Source: Weissella hellenica
Lineage (GTDB): Bacteria > Bacillota > Bacilli > Lactobacillales > Lactobacillaceae
Assembly: GCF_005405545.1 (NCBI RefSeq)
Contig: NZ_BJEG01000005.1
Span: 35,001-99,000 of the forward strand
DNA length: 64,000 bases
Reading direction: 5' to 3'
Translations under genes and position numbers: made by a program
Part shown: positions 1 through 9,587 of the stretch, in pieces
How the letters are laid out: each line of letters starts with the position of its first letter
How positions within the stretch are numbered: the first letter of the stretch is position 1
The notes under the pieces: generated by a model
The model's database searches: none
Told to the model about the DNA's origin: nothing
What the model saw: the letters and a program-made list of their open reading frames with translations, nothing else

Positions 1-7
1 TAATAAA

Positions 8-54
8 TTCTCCTTTGTATATAAGTATCCCTCACTATATTGTAAACGCTTACT
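8..54 (-). promoter_or_regulatory. cre site and ribosome binding site of a gene just off the left edge
   Basis: A perfect match to the catabolite-responsive element consensus (TGTAAACGCTTACT, 41-54) lies upstream of a strong Shine-Dalgarno on the minus strand (AAAGGAGAA, 16 down to 8). The start codon would fall at or just beyond base 1. A TATAGT element (minus strand, around 32-39) directly abuts the cre, so CcpA binding there would be expected to compete with RNA polymerase. The controlled gene is outside the window and cannot be named. Confidence 0.6.
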
Positions 55-93
55 CAAATAATAACAAACCTTTTTATCGAAAATTTTTTGAAC

Positions 94-122
94 AAAAAAA
101 GACTGGCAGATGTCTGCCAGTC
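94..122 (-). terminator. Rho-independent terminator of map
   Basis: Ten-base perfect stem GACTGGCAGA / TCTGCCAGTC with a two-base loop (101-122), followed on the minus strand by a run of seven T (100-94). It starts 12 bases after the map stop codon. Confidence 0.92.
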
Positions 123-133
123 TATTAAAAATA

Positions 134-937
134 TTAATCTTGCCACAAATATTTAGCATCCATCACTGGATCTTGTGAAGTCAAAATTTTTGGCCCGTCG
201 TTCGTTATTGCTAACGTATGCTCGTACTGTACCGATAAACTACCATCACCAGAAACATAGTATTCCCAGCCAGTTTCAGGAACAATTTCCGTTTTAATCT
301 CCCAATCACCGCCAGCATTTACCATTGGTTCAATCGTAATAACCATACCAGCCTTTAGACGTAGTCCCTTGTGTGGCACTCCATAATGAAAGACATTAGG
401 CTCTTCGTGCATTGTCGGTCCAATGCCATGACCGATCAAATCACGAACATCACCCATATGATTTTCATTTTCAACATAATCTTGAATAGCAAAACCAATA
501 TCACCTAAACGATTACCAACTTGGGCTTGATCTATTCCTAAATACAATGCCTTAAGTGTAACATCCATTAAATGGTCAATCTCTGGTGTACTTTCACCAA
601 CAACATATGTCCAAGCTGAATCACTCTCATAACCATGCCAGTTAACACAAAAGTCAACTGTTACAATGTCATGATTTTTTAGCTTCAAACCCTTACGTGG
701 GGTTGCATGAGCAACTTCATTATTGATACTAATGCATGTTGCATATTTATAACCCTCAAATCCTTTTTCTGAAGGTGTTGCATCATGATCCAAAATATAC
801 TGGTTGACAATTTCTTCAATCTCCCAAGTATCCATACCAACATGAATCTTATCGCGCAATGCTAAGTGTGCACCAGCCAGAATAGCACCTGATTTTGCCA
901 TACCTGAAATTTCTCGCTTAGATTTTAAAGTAATCAT
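134..937 (-). CDS. map: Methionine aminopeptidase, type I
   Basis: This cytosolic dinuclear metalloenzyme removes the initiator methionine from nascent proteins after deformylation. The 267-residue protein has the pita-bread fold motifs in order: His77 (NNEVAHA), metal ligands Asp95 and Asp106 (SDSAWT), His170 (IGHGIG), Glu203 (TIEPMV) and Glu239 (QYEH). The length is close to the family norm, with no N-terminal zinc-finger extension. The ATG start is preceded by AAAGGAG at good spacing. It is followed by its own terminator and lies 18 bases downstream of the epimerase-like gene, so the two may share a transcript. Peptide deformylase, which acts one step earlier, is encoded at 17.6-18.2 kb. 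No anomaly seen. Confidence 0.96.
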   Translation of the reverse strand: MITLKSKREISGMAKSGAILAGAHLALRDKIHVGMDTWEIEEIVNQYILDHDATPSEKGFEGYKYATCISINNEVAHATPRKGLKLKNHDIVTVDFCVNWHGYESDSAWTYVVGESTPEIDHLMDVTLKALYLGIDQAQVGNRLGDIGFAIQDYVENENHMGDVRDLIGHGIGPTMHEEPNVFHYGVPHKGLRLKAGMVITIEPMVNAGGDWEIKTEIVPETGWEYYVSGDGSLSVQYEHTLAITNDGPKILTSQDPVMDAKYLWQD

Positions 938-955
938 TTACTCTCCTTTATCAGC

Positions 956-1591
956 CTACTTGATTTTTTGTGTTAACTCACTCGGCTTATTTTGTATTAT
1001 TTTTAATAATTCCAAATTAAATACCCGCCGTTTAATAGGTCGGTACTTTTTTAGAAAATGCATGTGCAATATATTAATTGCAAAGCTGAGTAAAATTCCC
1101 GGAACATAATTAAACAATCGCTGCCGATCATAAACCATTCCCGGATAAACCACAACAAATTGATTATCTAACTTTTTAGTACCATAATCAATCACTTCTT
1201 TTTTGGCTGCTAGATAATTACGTAAAAACCATGGTGCTGCATTTGCACCAATAAAGATAAATTTAACGGATTTTTCAACTGTCGCAACTTCATCAATCAC
1301 TTGTTTGGCCGGTTGCACGCTATTTTTATAGTAATTTGTATTTTTCCGCTTACTAGGCAAGAAAATGCCCACGCAATCTATTACAACATCTGATGATGAG
1401 ATTACTTGTTGCCACTCACCAGACTTATTAAAATCAACTGCCATATAGGTAACAGGTCTAACCAAATGCTCTTTGTTTTTATCCCCAGAACGGGACATAC
1501 TGATTAAATCATAACTAGAACTGTTTTTTATAATTGTTGCTAAAATACCCTGTCCAAGGTAACCGGTACCACCCATCACTGTTATCTTCAT
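956..1591 (-). CDS. NAD(P)-binding epimerase/reductase-like protein (atypical SDR)
   Basis: A 211-residue protein opening with a Rossmann dinucleotide-binding loop (VMGGTGYLGQG, residues 4-14). Acidic and hydrophobic strands typical of NAD(P)-binding atypical short-chain dehydrogenases follow (VVIDCVGIF, then FIFIGANAAPW). No clear YxxxK catalytic pair stands out, so it may be a reductase or a nucleotide-sensing paralogue; the substrate cannot be inferred. An in-frame TTG lies 15 bases upstream, but the ATG at 1591 is preferred because GGAAG sits 8 bases before it. The gene begins six bases past the stop of a GGDEF-domain relic, and its ribosome binding site lies inside that relic's last codons. 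The two were therefore probably once adjacent genes of one operon. Confidence 0.72.
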   Translation of the reverse strand: MKITVMGGTGYLGQGILATIIKNSSSYDLISMSRSGDKNKEHLVRPVTYMAVDFNKSGEWQQVISSSDVVIDCVGIFLPSKRKNTNYYKNSVQPAKQVIDEVATVEKSVKFIFIGANAAPWFLRNYLAAKKEVIDYGTKKLDNQFVVVYPGMVYDRQRLFNYVPGILLSFAINILHMHFLKKYRPIKRRVFNLELLKIIQNKPSELTQKIK

Positions 1592-1596
1592 AATTT

Positions 1597-1842
1597 TTAC
1601 TTCCAATCAACATTTTTTGAGCTAATATTAGTGCCTTCATAGTTTATCAAATTTTTACCACTTTTTTTAGCTTGATATAAATACATATCTGCACGCTTAT
1701 ACAAGGCTAATTCCTCAGTATCATCCACATCATGTTGGGTAACACCAATTGATAAAGTTACTTTGATCGATTCATCATTTGCATTTGTAATTTTTGCCGT
1801 TCAATATCGTAAATTGTGATACCAATTATTCATTAATACTAA
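1597..1842 (-). pseudogene. Relic of a GGDEF-domain (diguanylate cyclase) gene, C-terminal end only
   Basis: On the minus strand, bases 1800 down to 1597 form an open frame without a start codon. It encodes the canonical end of a GGDEF domain: VTLSIGVTQ, then RADMYLYQAKKSGKNLI and a short tail ending in DWK and a TAA stop. The frame is closed by TGA at 1803-1801. A further 12 or so codons resembling the preceding helix (ITIYDIERQK) lie in the neighbouring frame. They can be joined by restoring one A to the five-A run near 1791-1795, so a frameshift is likely. No GGDEF motif, allosteric site or start is present upstream, where the sequence is only AT-rich. The intact enzyme would make cyclic di-GMP; this fragment cannot. 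Confidence 0.85.
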
Positions 1843-2126
1843 CACTTTTTAGCTAACCAGAGTAATAATTTAAATGTATTTTACGTCATTTACTATATTA
1901 AGATTTTTCGTCTCATATTTTAAAAATTATTACAATAACGACAGTTAAAGAGGTTATACAGTAAAAATTTACTGTATTGCTTCTTTCATATAATTTATTT
2001 GATTAAAAATACCTTTTCTCACACATATCATGTGTACAAATAAAAATGCCATATATTTTAATTTTAATCAAAATACATGATAACTTTATATGAGTCTACT
2101 TTTTACGCTTATTTAATTTTTAATAA
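1843..2126. other. Gene-free AT-rich interval
   Basis: Beyond the GGDEF relic this stretch holds no open frame with a ribosome binding site and no strong hairpin. It probably contains degraded remains of the rest of the GGDEF gene, but I cannot align any of it by eye. No convincing terminator for the oppA-like gene was seen. Confidence 0.5.
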
Positions 2127-3755
2127 TTAATGCTTAACTGCATACTTGAAATTGAATGGTGCCCCTGTTGGATTAGCAATCACACCATTAACCTTAGGGT
2201 TCAACAATGATGCCGTTGAACGATAGTATAGCGGTGCCACACCGGCTTCCTTTTCTAATATTTGTTCAGCCTTCTTAAAGTCGTCATATTGGGCCTTCTT
2301 GTTATTAGCATTTTTACCTTCAGCATTTTCTAACGTCGCATCATAGTCTGCATTTTGCCACTTACCATAATTATATGATGCATCCGACTTATACAAATCT
2401 AAGAATGACGAAGCATCTGGATAATCAGCTAACCAACCAAAGTTCAACATTTGGAAATCACCATCTGTACTCAACTTCAAACGTTGCTTCTTTGGCACTG
2501 TTTTAATTGAAACATCCATGCCCTTTAAGTTTTGTTCTAATTGTTCTTGTAAGAATTGCGCCACGCGCTTTGATGTATCATCATCATCAGTTAATAACTG
2601 TACAGATAAATCAGACTTACCCTCTTCTTTCAATCCTTCTTTGAATAAGTTTGCAGCCTTTTTCTTATCAAACTTGATTGCACCCTTTACTTCAGCATCG
2701 GCTGCAAAATCCTTGTTATTATTTGGATTCTTTACTAAGCCCTTGGGTGTATAAGTTGTTGCCGGAATAGCTGAACCCGTAACAATTTTATCAGATAATG
2801 TTTTCCGATTAATTGCATAAGAAATCGCTTGACGAATCTTTGTATTTTTAAATTCCGGTACTTTTTCTTGATTCATTTGCAAAGCTTGTGTTGCACCAGT
2901 TTTAATTTCTTTGTATCCTGATTTATTTTTTGAGGCTTTCACTTGATCAGGAGAAAGTGGCGTGAAATCTAATTTCTTACCTTGATACAAATTATAACCA
3001 GTGTTTTGATCCTTAATAGTTTGAACAGCAATCTTCTTTGTTTTAACTTTTTTTGCATCAAAGTACTTATCGTTCTTCACGTATGAGTACTTATTGTTTG
3101 ATCCGGACCATCCTTTTAACTTATAAGGACCTGCTGATAAATAAGTTTTGGCAGAGGTTCCATATTTATTGCCCTGTTCTTTCACAAATTTTTCATTCTG
3201 TGGGAAGAAAACTGGCATTGTAATTTCTTGTAAGAAATATGAAGAAGGTGACTCTAACGTTACATTTAATGTATGATCATCAACTGCTTCAATTCCCAAA
3301 TCTGTTGGTTGTTTATCACCATCTTGAATCGCTGGTGCATTTTTTACACTATCCATCAAGTAAGCGTATTCTGACGCAGTTTTAGGATCAATTGAACGTT
3401 GCCACCCATACACAAAATCTTTAGCTGTTAATGCATCCCCATTTTCCCACTTCAAACCTGAACGTAAATGGAAAGTATAAGTTAACCCATCTGACGATTT
3501 TTCATAACTTTTAGCTGCTTCATTTTCTAATTTATTGCCTTTACCAAATTGAACCAATGGTAGCCCTGTTGCACCAATCGCATCAGCTGATACAGTATCC
3601 GTTGATTTTGCTGGATCCATGGTTGGTAATGCTGCCACCTCCGACCAATTAATTGTCTTACTAGTTGCTGCTGAGGCAGAAATTGCAGGTAACGCAACAC
3701 TACCAATCATTGTAACTGATGCCGCTAATACCGTAATTTTTCCAATATTTCTCAT
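2127..3755 (-). CDS. oppA: Peptide ABC transporter substrate-binding protein (OppA/family 5), orphan
   Basis: This 542-residue extracytoplasmic protein should capture oligopeptides for an ABC importer. It has an export signal (basic MRNIGK, a hydrophobic core to about residue 25, then small residues ending ASA). The mature family-5 fold follows, with early motifs (LPTMDPAKS, FHLRSGLKWENG, FVYGWQRSIDP) and late ones (RQAISYAINR, GWLADYPDAS, LYYRSTASLLNP). No cysteine is present at the cleavage region, so the usual lipoprotein anchor of Gram-positive OppA is missing. The ATG at 3755 is chosen because AAGGTG lies 6 bases upstream; an upstream GTG falls within that ribosome binding site. No permease or ATPase genes are nearby. 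Specificity for peptides rather than another family-5 ligand is inferred. Confidence 0.85.
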   Translation of the reverse strand: MRNIGKITVLAASVTMIGSVALPAISASAATSKTINWSEVAALPTMDPAKSTDTVSADAIGATGLPLVQFGKGNKLENEAAKSYEKSSDGLTYTFHLRSGLKWENGDALTAKDFVYGWQRSIDPKTASEYAYLMDSVKNAPAIQDGDKQPTDLGIEAVDDHTLNVTLESPSSYFLQEITMPVFFPQNEKFVKEQGNKYGTSAKTYLSAGPYKLKGWSGSNNKYSYVKNDKYFDAKKVKTKKIAVQTIKDQNTGYNLYQGKKLDFTPLSPDQVKASKNKSGYKEIKTGATQALQMNQEKVPEFKNTKIRQAISYAINRKTLSDKIVTGSAIPATTYTPKGLVKNPNNNKDFAADAEVKGAIKFDKKKAANLFKEGLKEEGKSDLSVQLLTDDDDTSKRVAQFLQEQLEQNLKGMDVSIKTVPKKQRLKLSTDGDFQMLNFGWLADYPDASSFLDLYKSDASYNYGKWQNADYDATLENAEGKNANNKKAQYDDFKKAEQILEKEAGVAPLYYRSTASLLNPKVNGVIANPTGAPFNFKYAVKH

Positions 3756-3792
3756 AATTGTCACCTTCTACATCCTATCCGTTAATTGTTTC

Positions 3793-3798
3793 ATTATA
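3793..3798 (-). promoter_or_regulatory. -10 element of the oppA-like gene
   Basis: Consensus TATAAT on the minus strand, 37 bases upstream of the ATG. No strong -35 is evident at normal spacing. Confidence 0.45.
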
Positions 3799-3849
3799 TT
3801 ACCATATATCGCTCATTTAGTCTAATCGTTTTTTAATTTTAATTTCATA

Positions 3850-3880
3850 AAACAAAAAGGCCAAAGCGTGTACTTTGACC
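3850..3880 (-). terminator. Terminator after the alpha/beta hydrolase (end of the pdh operon)
   Basis: Eight-pair stem with one mismatch (GGTCAAAG on the minus strand pairing with CTTTGGCC, 3859-3880), followed by TTTTTGTTTT on the minus strand. It lies 46 bases past the hydrolase stop. Confidence 0.75.
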
Positions 3881-3926
3881 TATTTTATGGTATTAAGTTA
3901 TAAAACAAATGTTATAACAGTATTTA

Positions 3927-4724
3927 TTACTGATTTTTTGCAATAAACTCAATAACAATACGATTAAATTCATTGTAAAATTCTAAGTGTGGGATGTGAC
4001 CCGAACCCTCAAAAATGTGAACAGCTGAATTTTTAACTTGTTGTAAATCACGACCAGCTTGCGCATGACCTACTGGATATAAAGGTGACTCTGAACCAGC
4101 TAAAAACAAATGTGGTATACGTTCATTTGCAACAACATCTCGCCAGTCCTGAACAATCCCATCAACCATTAATGGCCGATTTTTTTTAAAATTAAACGGC
4201 ACGTAACCCGCTGAAACTTGTTGTTTCAATTCTTTATCGATGGTTTGGCGAACTAACTTCGTTTTGGGAAAATCATCAGCAATCTGACTAATCTCTTTAA
4301 ACGAAGAATCTGCAACGCCATACTGCCAACCATCTTCATTTAACATTTTAGGCGTCTGATCTTCAGTTACCAAAGCTTTAACATGCTGATCACCAAATAA
4401 AGAAATATACTGACTAGCAACCATTGCTCCCATTGAGTGACCAACTAAGCTAAAATCTTCAACATGTAGATATACCAACAGATTGTGTAAATCCATCGCT
4501 AACCGTGAAATGCGTAAACCTTTGTCCGTTTGCTCACTTTGACCATGATTACGATATTCAAAACGTAAAATACGAAAACCAGCTTGTTTAAAATCATCAA
4601 CTTGTGCCGTCCAGGTCGTAATCATACTTGTATACCCACCTAACAGTACAACTACCGGTTGATCGTAATTACCATCAAATTGGTAATGTAATCGCACACC
4701 GTCATTTGTTTTAAAGAAAGACAT
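3927..4724 (-). CDS. Alpha/beta hydrolase at the end of the pyruvate dehydrogenase operon
   Basis: A 265-residue cytosolic alpha/beta-hydrolase-fold protein. The nucleophile elbow GHSMGA gives Ser97; the oxyanion region is LLGGYTSM; a RNHGQSE motif corresponds to the common RGHGxS; the catalytic histidine lies in SGHIPHLE near the C terminus. The family includes enol-lactonases, esterases and haloperoxidase-like enzymes, and the substrate cannot be deduced. It starts 34 bases after lpd with its own GAGGTGGG site and is followed by a terminator, so it is probably co-transcribed with lplA-pdhABC-lpd. It may hydrolyse a thioester or ester linked to that pathway, but this is only a context-based guess. 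Confidence 0.85.
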   Translation of the reverse strand: MSFFKTNDGVRLHYQFDGNYDQPVVVLLGGYTSMITTWTAQVDDFKQAGFRILRFEYRNHGQSEQTDKGLRISRLAMDLHNLLVYLHVEDFSLVGHSMGAMVASQYISLFGDQHVKALVTEDQTPKMLNEDGWQYGVADSSFKEISQIADDFPKTKLVRQTIDKELKQQVSAGYVPFNFKKNRPLMVDGIVQDWRDVVANERIPHLFLAGSESPLYPVGHAQAGRDLQQVKNSAVHIFEGSGHIPHLEFYNEFNRIVIEFIAKNQ

Positions 4725-4758
4725 TGCTTACCCACCTCAATTTAGTTATTTCTATCTA

Positions 4759-6165
4759 TTATACATGAATACCCAAACCATCCGCTACTTCGGCCGCATC
4801 CATAATTGCTTCACCCAAAGTTGGATGTGGATGGATAGTCAAAGAAATATCTTCTGAAGTTAAGCCATTCTCAATTGCCAATGAAAGCTCAGAAATCAAA
4901 TCTGAAGCTGATGGACCTACAATTTGAGCACCTAACATAGCACTACTCTCTTTATCCGTAATCAAGCGAATAAAACCAACACCTGCATCCATCGCCAAGG
5001 CACGTCCATTAGCTGCAAATGGGAACTTGCTAATCTTAGCATTCAAGCCCTTTTCTTTAACAGAATCTGGCGTTTCCCCTGTAGTAGCAAGTTCATACTG
5101 TGTATACGCAACAGCTGGTAACGAGTAGTGCAAATCACGTGCATTCGCAGCGCCACTAATAGCTGCTGCTGCCACCTTACCTTCAAAACTTGCTTTGTGA
5201 GCCAAGGCTGGACCGGCAACAATGTCACCAATTGCGTAAATGTGCGATACACTCGTCTTCATTTGATCATTTACTTCAATCAAACCATGATCACCAACTT
5301 TAATATCAGTGTTATTTAATCCAAGTGTATCAGAATTAGCTTTACGTCCAACTGATACCAAAAGATAATCACCAGTAACCGTCTGTTCCTTACCATCAAC
5401 CTCATAAGTCAATGTGACTTCTTTATCTGTTTGAGTCGCACCTTTAGCCATTGCTGACGTGATGATTTCACCACCGTGTTGCTTGAAGTCATTCAACACT
5501 GGTTTTGTCATTTCTTTATCAAAACCATTCAATGTGTGATCAAGACCTTCAACAATTGTGACCTTTGATCCTAAGTTGGCATATGCACCACCTAATTCAG
5601 AACCAATAACACCACCACCGACAACAATTAGACGCTCAGGTACTTCTGGCAAGCTCAAGACACCAGTCGAATCAACAATACGACCACCAAACTTCAAGCT
5701 TGGAATCTCAACAGGTCGCGAACCAGCGGCCACAATTGCGTTTTCAAAACGCAACAATTGGTGACCATCTTCTTGCACAACGTTTAAAGTCTCATTATCA
5801 GTAAATGTTGCTTCACCTTTAATTACTTGCACATGGTGCTTCTTCAAAAGCATCGCAACACCGCCCGTAAGTTGCTCAACAACCTTGTGTTGCTTCCAAT
5901 CTTGTGCCTTTGCCCAATCTAATTTACCAGTTAGCGATAGACCAAACGGATTTTCTTCTTGTGATTCACGATAATGATGACCGACATTAATCAATGCCTT
6001 TGATGGGATACATCCAATGTTCAAACATACACCACCAATATTATCACGCTCAATAATGGTAACATCTTGGCCTAATTCAGCTGCTCGAATTGCGGCAACA
6101 TAACCACCAGGGCCTGAACCAATAATTACTGTACCAACATCTGTTGCTTCTGCACCAACAACCAT
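4759..6165 (-). CDS. lpd: Dihydrolipoamide dehydrogenase (E3)
   Basis: E3 of the pyruvate dehydrogenase complex reoxidises dihydrolipoyl groups on E2, passing electrons through FAD to NAD+. The 468-residue protein has the FAD loop GSGPGG (residues 16-21), the redox-active disulfide Cys47-Cys52 (GGVCLNIGC), an NAD-binding GGGVIGSELG, the second FAD motif AIGDIVAGPALAHKA, and the His-Glu pair in HPHPTLGEAI near the C terminus. There is no N-terminal lipoyl domain. Start spacing is unambiguous: GGAGGT of the ribosome binding site is formed by the last codons of pdhC, whose stop is two bases before the lpd ATG, suggesting translational coupling. Confidence 0.97.
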   Translation of the reverse strand: MVVGAEATDVGTVIIGSGPGGYVAAIRAAELGQDVTIIERDNIGGVCLNIGCIPSKALINVGHHYRESQEENPFGLSLTGKLDWAKAQDWKQHKVVEQLTGGVAMLLKKHHVQVIKGEATFTDNETLNVVQEDGHQLLRFENAIVAAGSRPVEIPSLKFGGRIVDSTGVLSLPEVPERLIVVGGGVIGSELGGAYANLGSKVTIVEGLDHTLNGFDKEMTKPVLNDFKQHGGEIITSAMAKGATQTDKEVTLTYEVDGKEQTVTGDYLLVSVGRKANSDTLGLNNTDIKVGDHGLIEVNDQMKTSVSHIYAIGDIVAGPALAHKASFEGKVAAAAISGAANARDLHYSLPAVAYTQYELATTGETPDSVKEKGLNAKISKFPFAANGRALAMDAGVGFIRLITDKESSAMLGAQIVGPSASDLISELSLAIENGLTSEDISLTIHPHPTLGEAIMDAAEVADGLGIHV

Positions 6166-6167
6166 TT

Positions 6168-7460
6168 TTATACCTCCATCAACATGAAGCTAGGATCAGC
6201 CAACAATTTCTTAAAGTAGTTCATTGATTGTTGACCCAACATACCGTCAATCAAACGGTGATCATAGCTTAGTGATAACTTCATATTCTGTCCAACAGCC
6301 AATTCGCCATTTTCATCAACGATTGGTTCCTTAAGAATTGATCCAAGACCTAGGATAGCTGATTCCTTACCATTAATAATTGGCGTGAACCATGTTCCAC
6401 GAGCTGAACCTAAGTTAGAGATAGTAATTGTTGCACCTTGCATTTGTGCTGGCTTGATTGTACCTTCACGAACGGCAGTTGCTAAGTCTGCAATTTCAGT
6501 TGCAATCGCCATAATTGACTTGCTCTCGGCATGTGCAATAACTGGTACATACAAACCTGATGGTGCGTTAACGGCAACACCAACATTTACAGTATCATGA
6601 TAAATAACTTCATTGCTATCCATATCAATTGATGCATTAAGCTCTGGGAACTTCTTACCCATTGCTGCCAATGCCTTAACTGCATATGCTAAGTATGTTA
6701 ACTTAACACCCTGTTCCTTAGCAGATTCCTTGAATTGTGAACGGTGTGCAACCAACTTTGAAACTTCAATACTATCAAAGTTTGTAACTGTTGGAATCGT
6801 GACGTTTTGGACTGACATCGCCTTAGCGATTGCCTTACGGACACCACTCATTGGTTGACGACCAGACTTCATCTCAGCTGGTTCTACCTTTGGCGCTGGA
6901 GCAGCTGGTGCGACTGGTGCTTCAGGCTTTGGTGCAACTGGTGCTGGTTCTTCAACACCCAATTGTGAACCAGTAAAGCCAACAACATCGTTCATTGTAA
7001 TATGACCATGGCGACCAGTAGCAGGTACTTGGTTCAAATCAATTTGATTTTCAAATGCGTAATGACGTACCGATGGCATTGCCAAAATTTGTCCGTTAGT
7101 TGCCACAACATTACCTGCAGATGCTGGTTCTACCGGAGCCTCTGGCGCCGGCGCTGGTTCAGCTGGCTTTTCTTCTTCCTTAGCAGCAGGTGCTGACTCG
7201 CCACCAGCTGTACTACCAGAACCATCCCCATCAAACTCAATCAAAGGATCGCCAACCTCAACAGTTGTATCTGGTTCAACAAACAACTTAGTTACTTTCC
7301 CAGCATAGGGTGACAAAATCTCTTGTACTAACTTATCATTTTGTACCTCAGCAACGGAATCATCAACAGCTACTGTATCACCAACTTTGACTAACCAATT
7401 AGTAATATCACCTTCGGCCATTCCTTCACCAATATCCGGCATCTTAAAAATCTCAGTCAT
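6168..7460 (-). CDS. pdhC: Dihydrolipoamide acetyltransferase (E2)
   Basis: E2 forms the core of the pyruvate dehydrogenase complex and transfers the acetyl group from lipoate to CoA. The 430-residue protein has one lipoyl domain (about 1-78) with the modified lysine at Lys43 ([10 protein letters not shown]). An Ala/Pro/Glu-rich linker follows, then a peripheral-subunit-binding domain (about 128-163, [10 protein letters not shown]). A second Pro/Ala linker leads to the catalytic domain, which ends with the HRLIDG motif. A single lipoyl domain is usual in Gram-positives. It overlaps the end of pdhB by eight bases. Its lipoyl lysine is the presumed target of the LplA encoded at the head of the operon. 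Confidence 0.96.
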   Translation of the reverse strand: MTEIFKMPDIGEGMAEGDITNWLVKVGDTVAVDDSVAEVQNDKLVQEILSPYAGKVTKLFVEPDTTVEVGDPLIEFDGDGSGSTAGGESAPAAKEEEKPAEPAPAPEAPVEPASAGNVVATNGQILAMPSVRHYAFENQIDLNQVPATGRHGHITMNDVVGFTGSQLGVEEPAPVAPKPEAPVAPAAPAPKVEPAEMKSGRQPMSGVRKAIAKAMSVQNVTIPTVTNFDSIEVSKLVAHRSQFKESAKEQGVKLTYLAYAVKALAAMGKKFPELNASIDMDSNEVIYHDTVNVGVAVNAPSGLYVPVIAHAESKSIMAIATEIADLATAVREGTIKPAQMQGATITISNLGSARGTWFTPIINGKESAILGLGSILKEPIVDENGELAVGQNMKLSLSYDHRLIDGMLGQQSMNYFKKLLADPSFMLMEV

Positions 7461-8433
7461 AGTTTACAACCTCCTTGGCCTTAGCAACAACATCATCGGC
7501 CTTAACCATCCAATCATTTTCAGCTTGCGCAAACGGATAAACTGTATCCGGTGCTGCGACACGACCAATCGGTGCCTTCAAACTTAGAATAAAACGTTCT
7601 GAAATTTCAGACATAACTGTTGACGCAACACCAGCCATACGTTGTGCTTCTTGCACAACCACAACACGACCAGTCTTTTTAACTGATTCACCAATTGTTT
7701 CAATATCAATTGGTGAAACCGTACGTAAGTCGATTACTTCAGTCTCAATACCGTCTTTAGCCAATTCATCAGCAGCCTTTAATGACAAAGGTACCGCACC
7801 ACCATAAGAAATAATGGTTACGTCCGATCCTTCTCGAACAATAGCTGCTTTATCTAATGGTGTTGTGTAATAGCCATCAGCAACTTCACCCTTCATAGAA
7901 CGGTAAAGATGCAAGTTTTCCAAGAAAACAACGGGATCGTTTGATTCAATTGAGCTTAATAGCAATCCCTTTGCATCAGCAGGGTTGGCAGGCATAACAA
8001 CACGTAGGCCAGGAACTTGTGCAACAAGCCCTTCCAAATTGTCGGCATGCATTTCTGGTGTCTTGGTTCCACCACCATAAGGTGAACGAACGACTATCGG
8101 CATATTACGTGTCCCATTAAAACGATAACGAGCACGTGACATCTGGCCAGCAATTGAATCCATCACCTCAAATAAGAACCCAAAGAATTGAATTTCCATA
8201 ATTGGACGGTATCCTGTTGTTGCTAATCCAATTGCTAATCCACCAATTCCTGATTCTGCTAATGGTGTATTGAAGACACGATCTTCACTATACTTTGCTT
8301 GCAATCCATCGGTTGCACGGAACACACCACCATTTTCACCAACATCTTCACCAAAAATTAGGGTGTCTTCATCTTTTTCTAAAGCTAAATCTAAGGCATC
8401 CTGAATTGCTGCAATATATGTTTTATTAGCCAT
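7453..8433 (-). CDS. pdhB: Pyruvate dehydrogenase E1 beta subunit
   Basis: The E1 beta subunit pairs with E1 alpha to decarboxylate pyruvate with thiamine diphosphate. At 326 residues it has the normal length. Recognisable segments are [15 protein letters not shown] near residue 30, [16 protein letters not shown], and the C-terminal transketolase-like domain ([22 protein letters not shown]). GAGGG precedes the ATG. It is two bases from pdhA and overlaps pdhC. A branched-chain keto acid dehydrogenase would look similar, but the operon context and E1 alpha sequence favour pyruvate. Confidence 0.94.
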   Translation of the reverse strand: MANKTYIAAIQDALDLALEKDEDTLIFGEDVGENGGVFRATDGLQAKYSEDRVFNTPLAESGIGGLAIGLATTGYRPIMEIQFFGFLFEVMDSIAGQMSRARYRFNGTRNMPIVVRSPYGGGTKTPEMHADNLEGLVAQVPGLRVVMPANPADAKGLLLSSIESNDPVVFLENLHLYRSMKGEVADGYYTTPLDKAAIVREGSDVTIISYGGAVPLSLKAADELAKDGIETEVIDLRTVSPIDIETIGESVKKTGRVVVVQEAQRMAGVASTVMSEISERFILSLKAPIGRVAAPDTVYPFAQAENDWMVKADDVVAKAKEVVNYD

Positions 8434-8435
8434 AA

Positions 8436-9572
8436 TTACTTACCCTCGCTCTCGAAGTGCTCAATTTGTTCTTGCATAGCTTGTCCTGGAACTTCCAATG
8501 TGTTCTTTAAGAAGTCAGAAATCTTTTGCTTTTCAATATTATCGGCAATCTTAATTTGCTCATCAATATAACTATCTACTTCAGCAATGTAATCTTCTTC
8601 TTGCTTCTCGTCCCAAACATTCTTGTCTGTCATGAACTTACGCATCCGAATCAGTGGTTCCTTCTTCCACCATTCAGCAATGTCTTCCTTAGTACGGTAA
8701 CGTAATGGATCATCACCAGCTGTTGAATGTGGTTCCAAACGATTAGTTAACGTCTCAATTAAGACCGGTCCATTACCTGCAATAGCCCATGCACGTGCTT
8801 CTTTAGAAGCTAAGTACATTGCCAAAGGATCATTACCATCAACAACTAGACTTGGGATTCCGGAACCCCAACCCTTAGCAGCCAAATGTGGTGCAGCTGT
8901 TTGTAATTCACGTGGCGTCGAAATGGCATAACCATTATTTTGAACAAAGAAAACAGCATTTGCCTTATAGGCTGAAGCAAAGTTAACACCCTCGTAGAAA
9001 TCTCCTTGTGATGTTCCACCGTCTCCCGTATAAGCATAAGCGACAGCATCTTGCTTACGCTTCTTTAGTCCTAGAGCAACCCCTGCTGCTTCAACATATT
9101 GCGCACCAATAATAATTTGTGGCATCCATGAATTAACTGGTTCACCCTCTTCAGTCGTAAACTCATTACCCTTAGCATGGCCACGTGACCAAAGAATGGC
9201 CTTCCAAACTGGCCAACCTTTGTCAACAATTTCAGGAATATCACGGTATCCTGGGAACAACCAATCTTCCTTACCAAAGGCGTAAGCTGATGCCATTTGT
9301 GAAGCTTCTTGACCTGCAGTTGGTGCAAAGAAACCAAAACGTCCTTGCTTTGCTAATTTTGTTGAGCGAATATCTAGCTGACGACTAAACAACATCCGCT
9401 TCATAATTTCAACTAAATCTTCATCTGTTAATTCTGAACGCTTATAAGCTGCCTTATCCAATAATTTACCATCATTATCTAATAACTTTAATGTTGGGAA
9501 AAAATCATCTTGTGCTTGTAACTGTCCATCAAAATCTAAAACCTTCTTATTTGCATCTGCGATACTTGCCAT
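8436..9572 (-). CDS. pdhA: Pyruvate dehydrogenase E1 alpha subunit
   Basis: The E1 alpha subunit binds thiamine diphosphate and starts oxidative decarboxylation of pyruvate to acetyl-CoA. The 378-residue protein carries the ThDP motif beginning GDG at 183-185 and ending NN at 212-213, with the phosphorylation-loop-like [11 protein letters not shown] further on. It is translated from an ATG with AAAGGGG upstream and begins 15 bases after lplA. In a heterofermentative lactic acid bacterium, PDH supplies acetyl-CoA mainly when oxygen or another electron acceptor can recycle NADH. The NADH oxidase gene at 23-24 kb fits that picture; the link is inference. Confidence 0.95.
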   Translation of the reverse strand: MASIADANKKVLDFDGQLQAQDDFFPTLKLLDNDGKLLDKAAYKRSELTDEDLVEIMKRMLFSRQLDIRSTKLAKQGRFGFFAPTAGQEASQMASAYAFGKEDWLFPGYRDIPEIVDKGWPVWKAILWSRGHAKGNEFTTEEGEPVNSWMPQIIIGAQYVEAAGVALGLKKRKQDAVAYAYTGDGGTSQGDFYEGVNFASAYKANAVFFVQNNGYAISTPRELQTAAPHLAAKGWGSGIPSLVVDGNDPLAMYLASKEARAWAIAGNGPVLIETLTNRLEPHSTAGDDPLRYRTKEDIAEWWKKEPLIRMRKFMTDKNVWDEKQEEDYIAEVDSYIDEQIKIADNIEKQKISDFLKNTLEVPGQAMQEQIEHFESEGK

Positions 9573-9587
9573 GCGTGTAGCCCCTTT

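Noticed and set aside
3756..3764. Earlier GTG start for the OppA-like protein
   Set aside because: The GTG is part of the AAGGTG ribosome binding site of the ATG at 3755.
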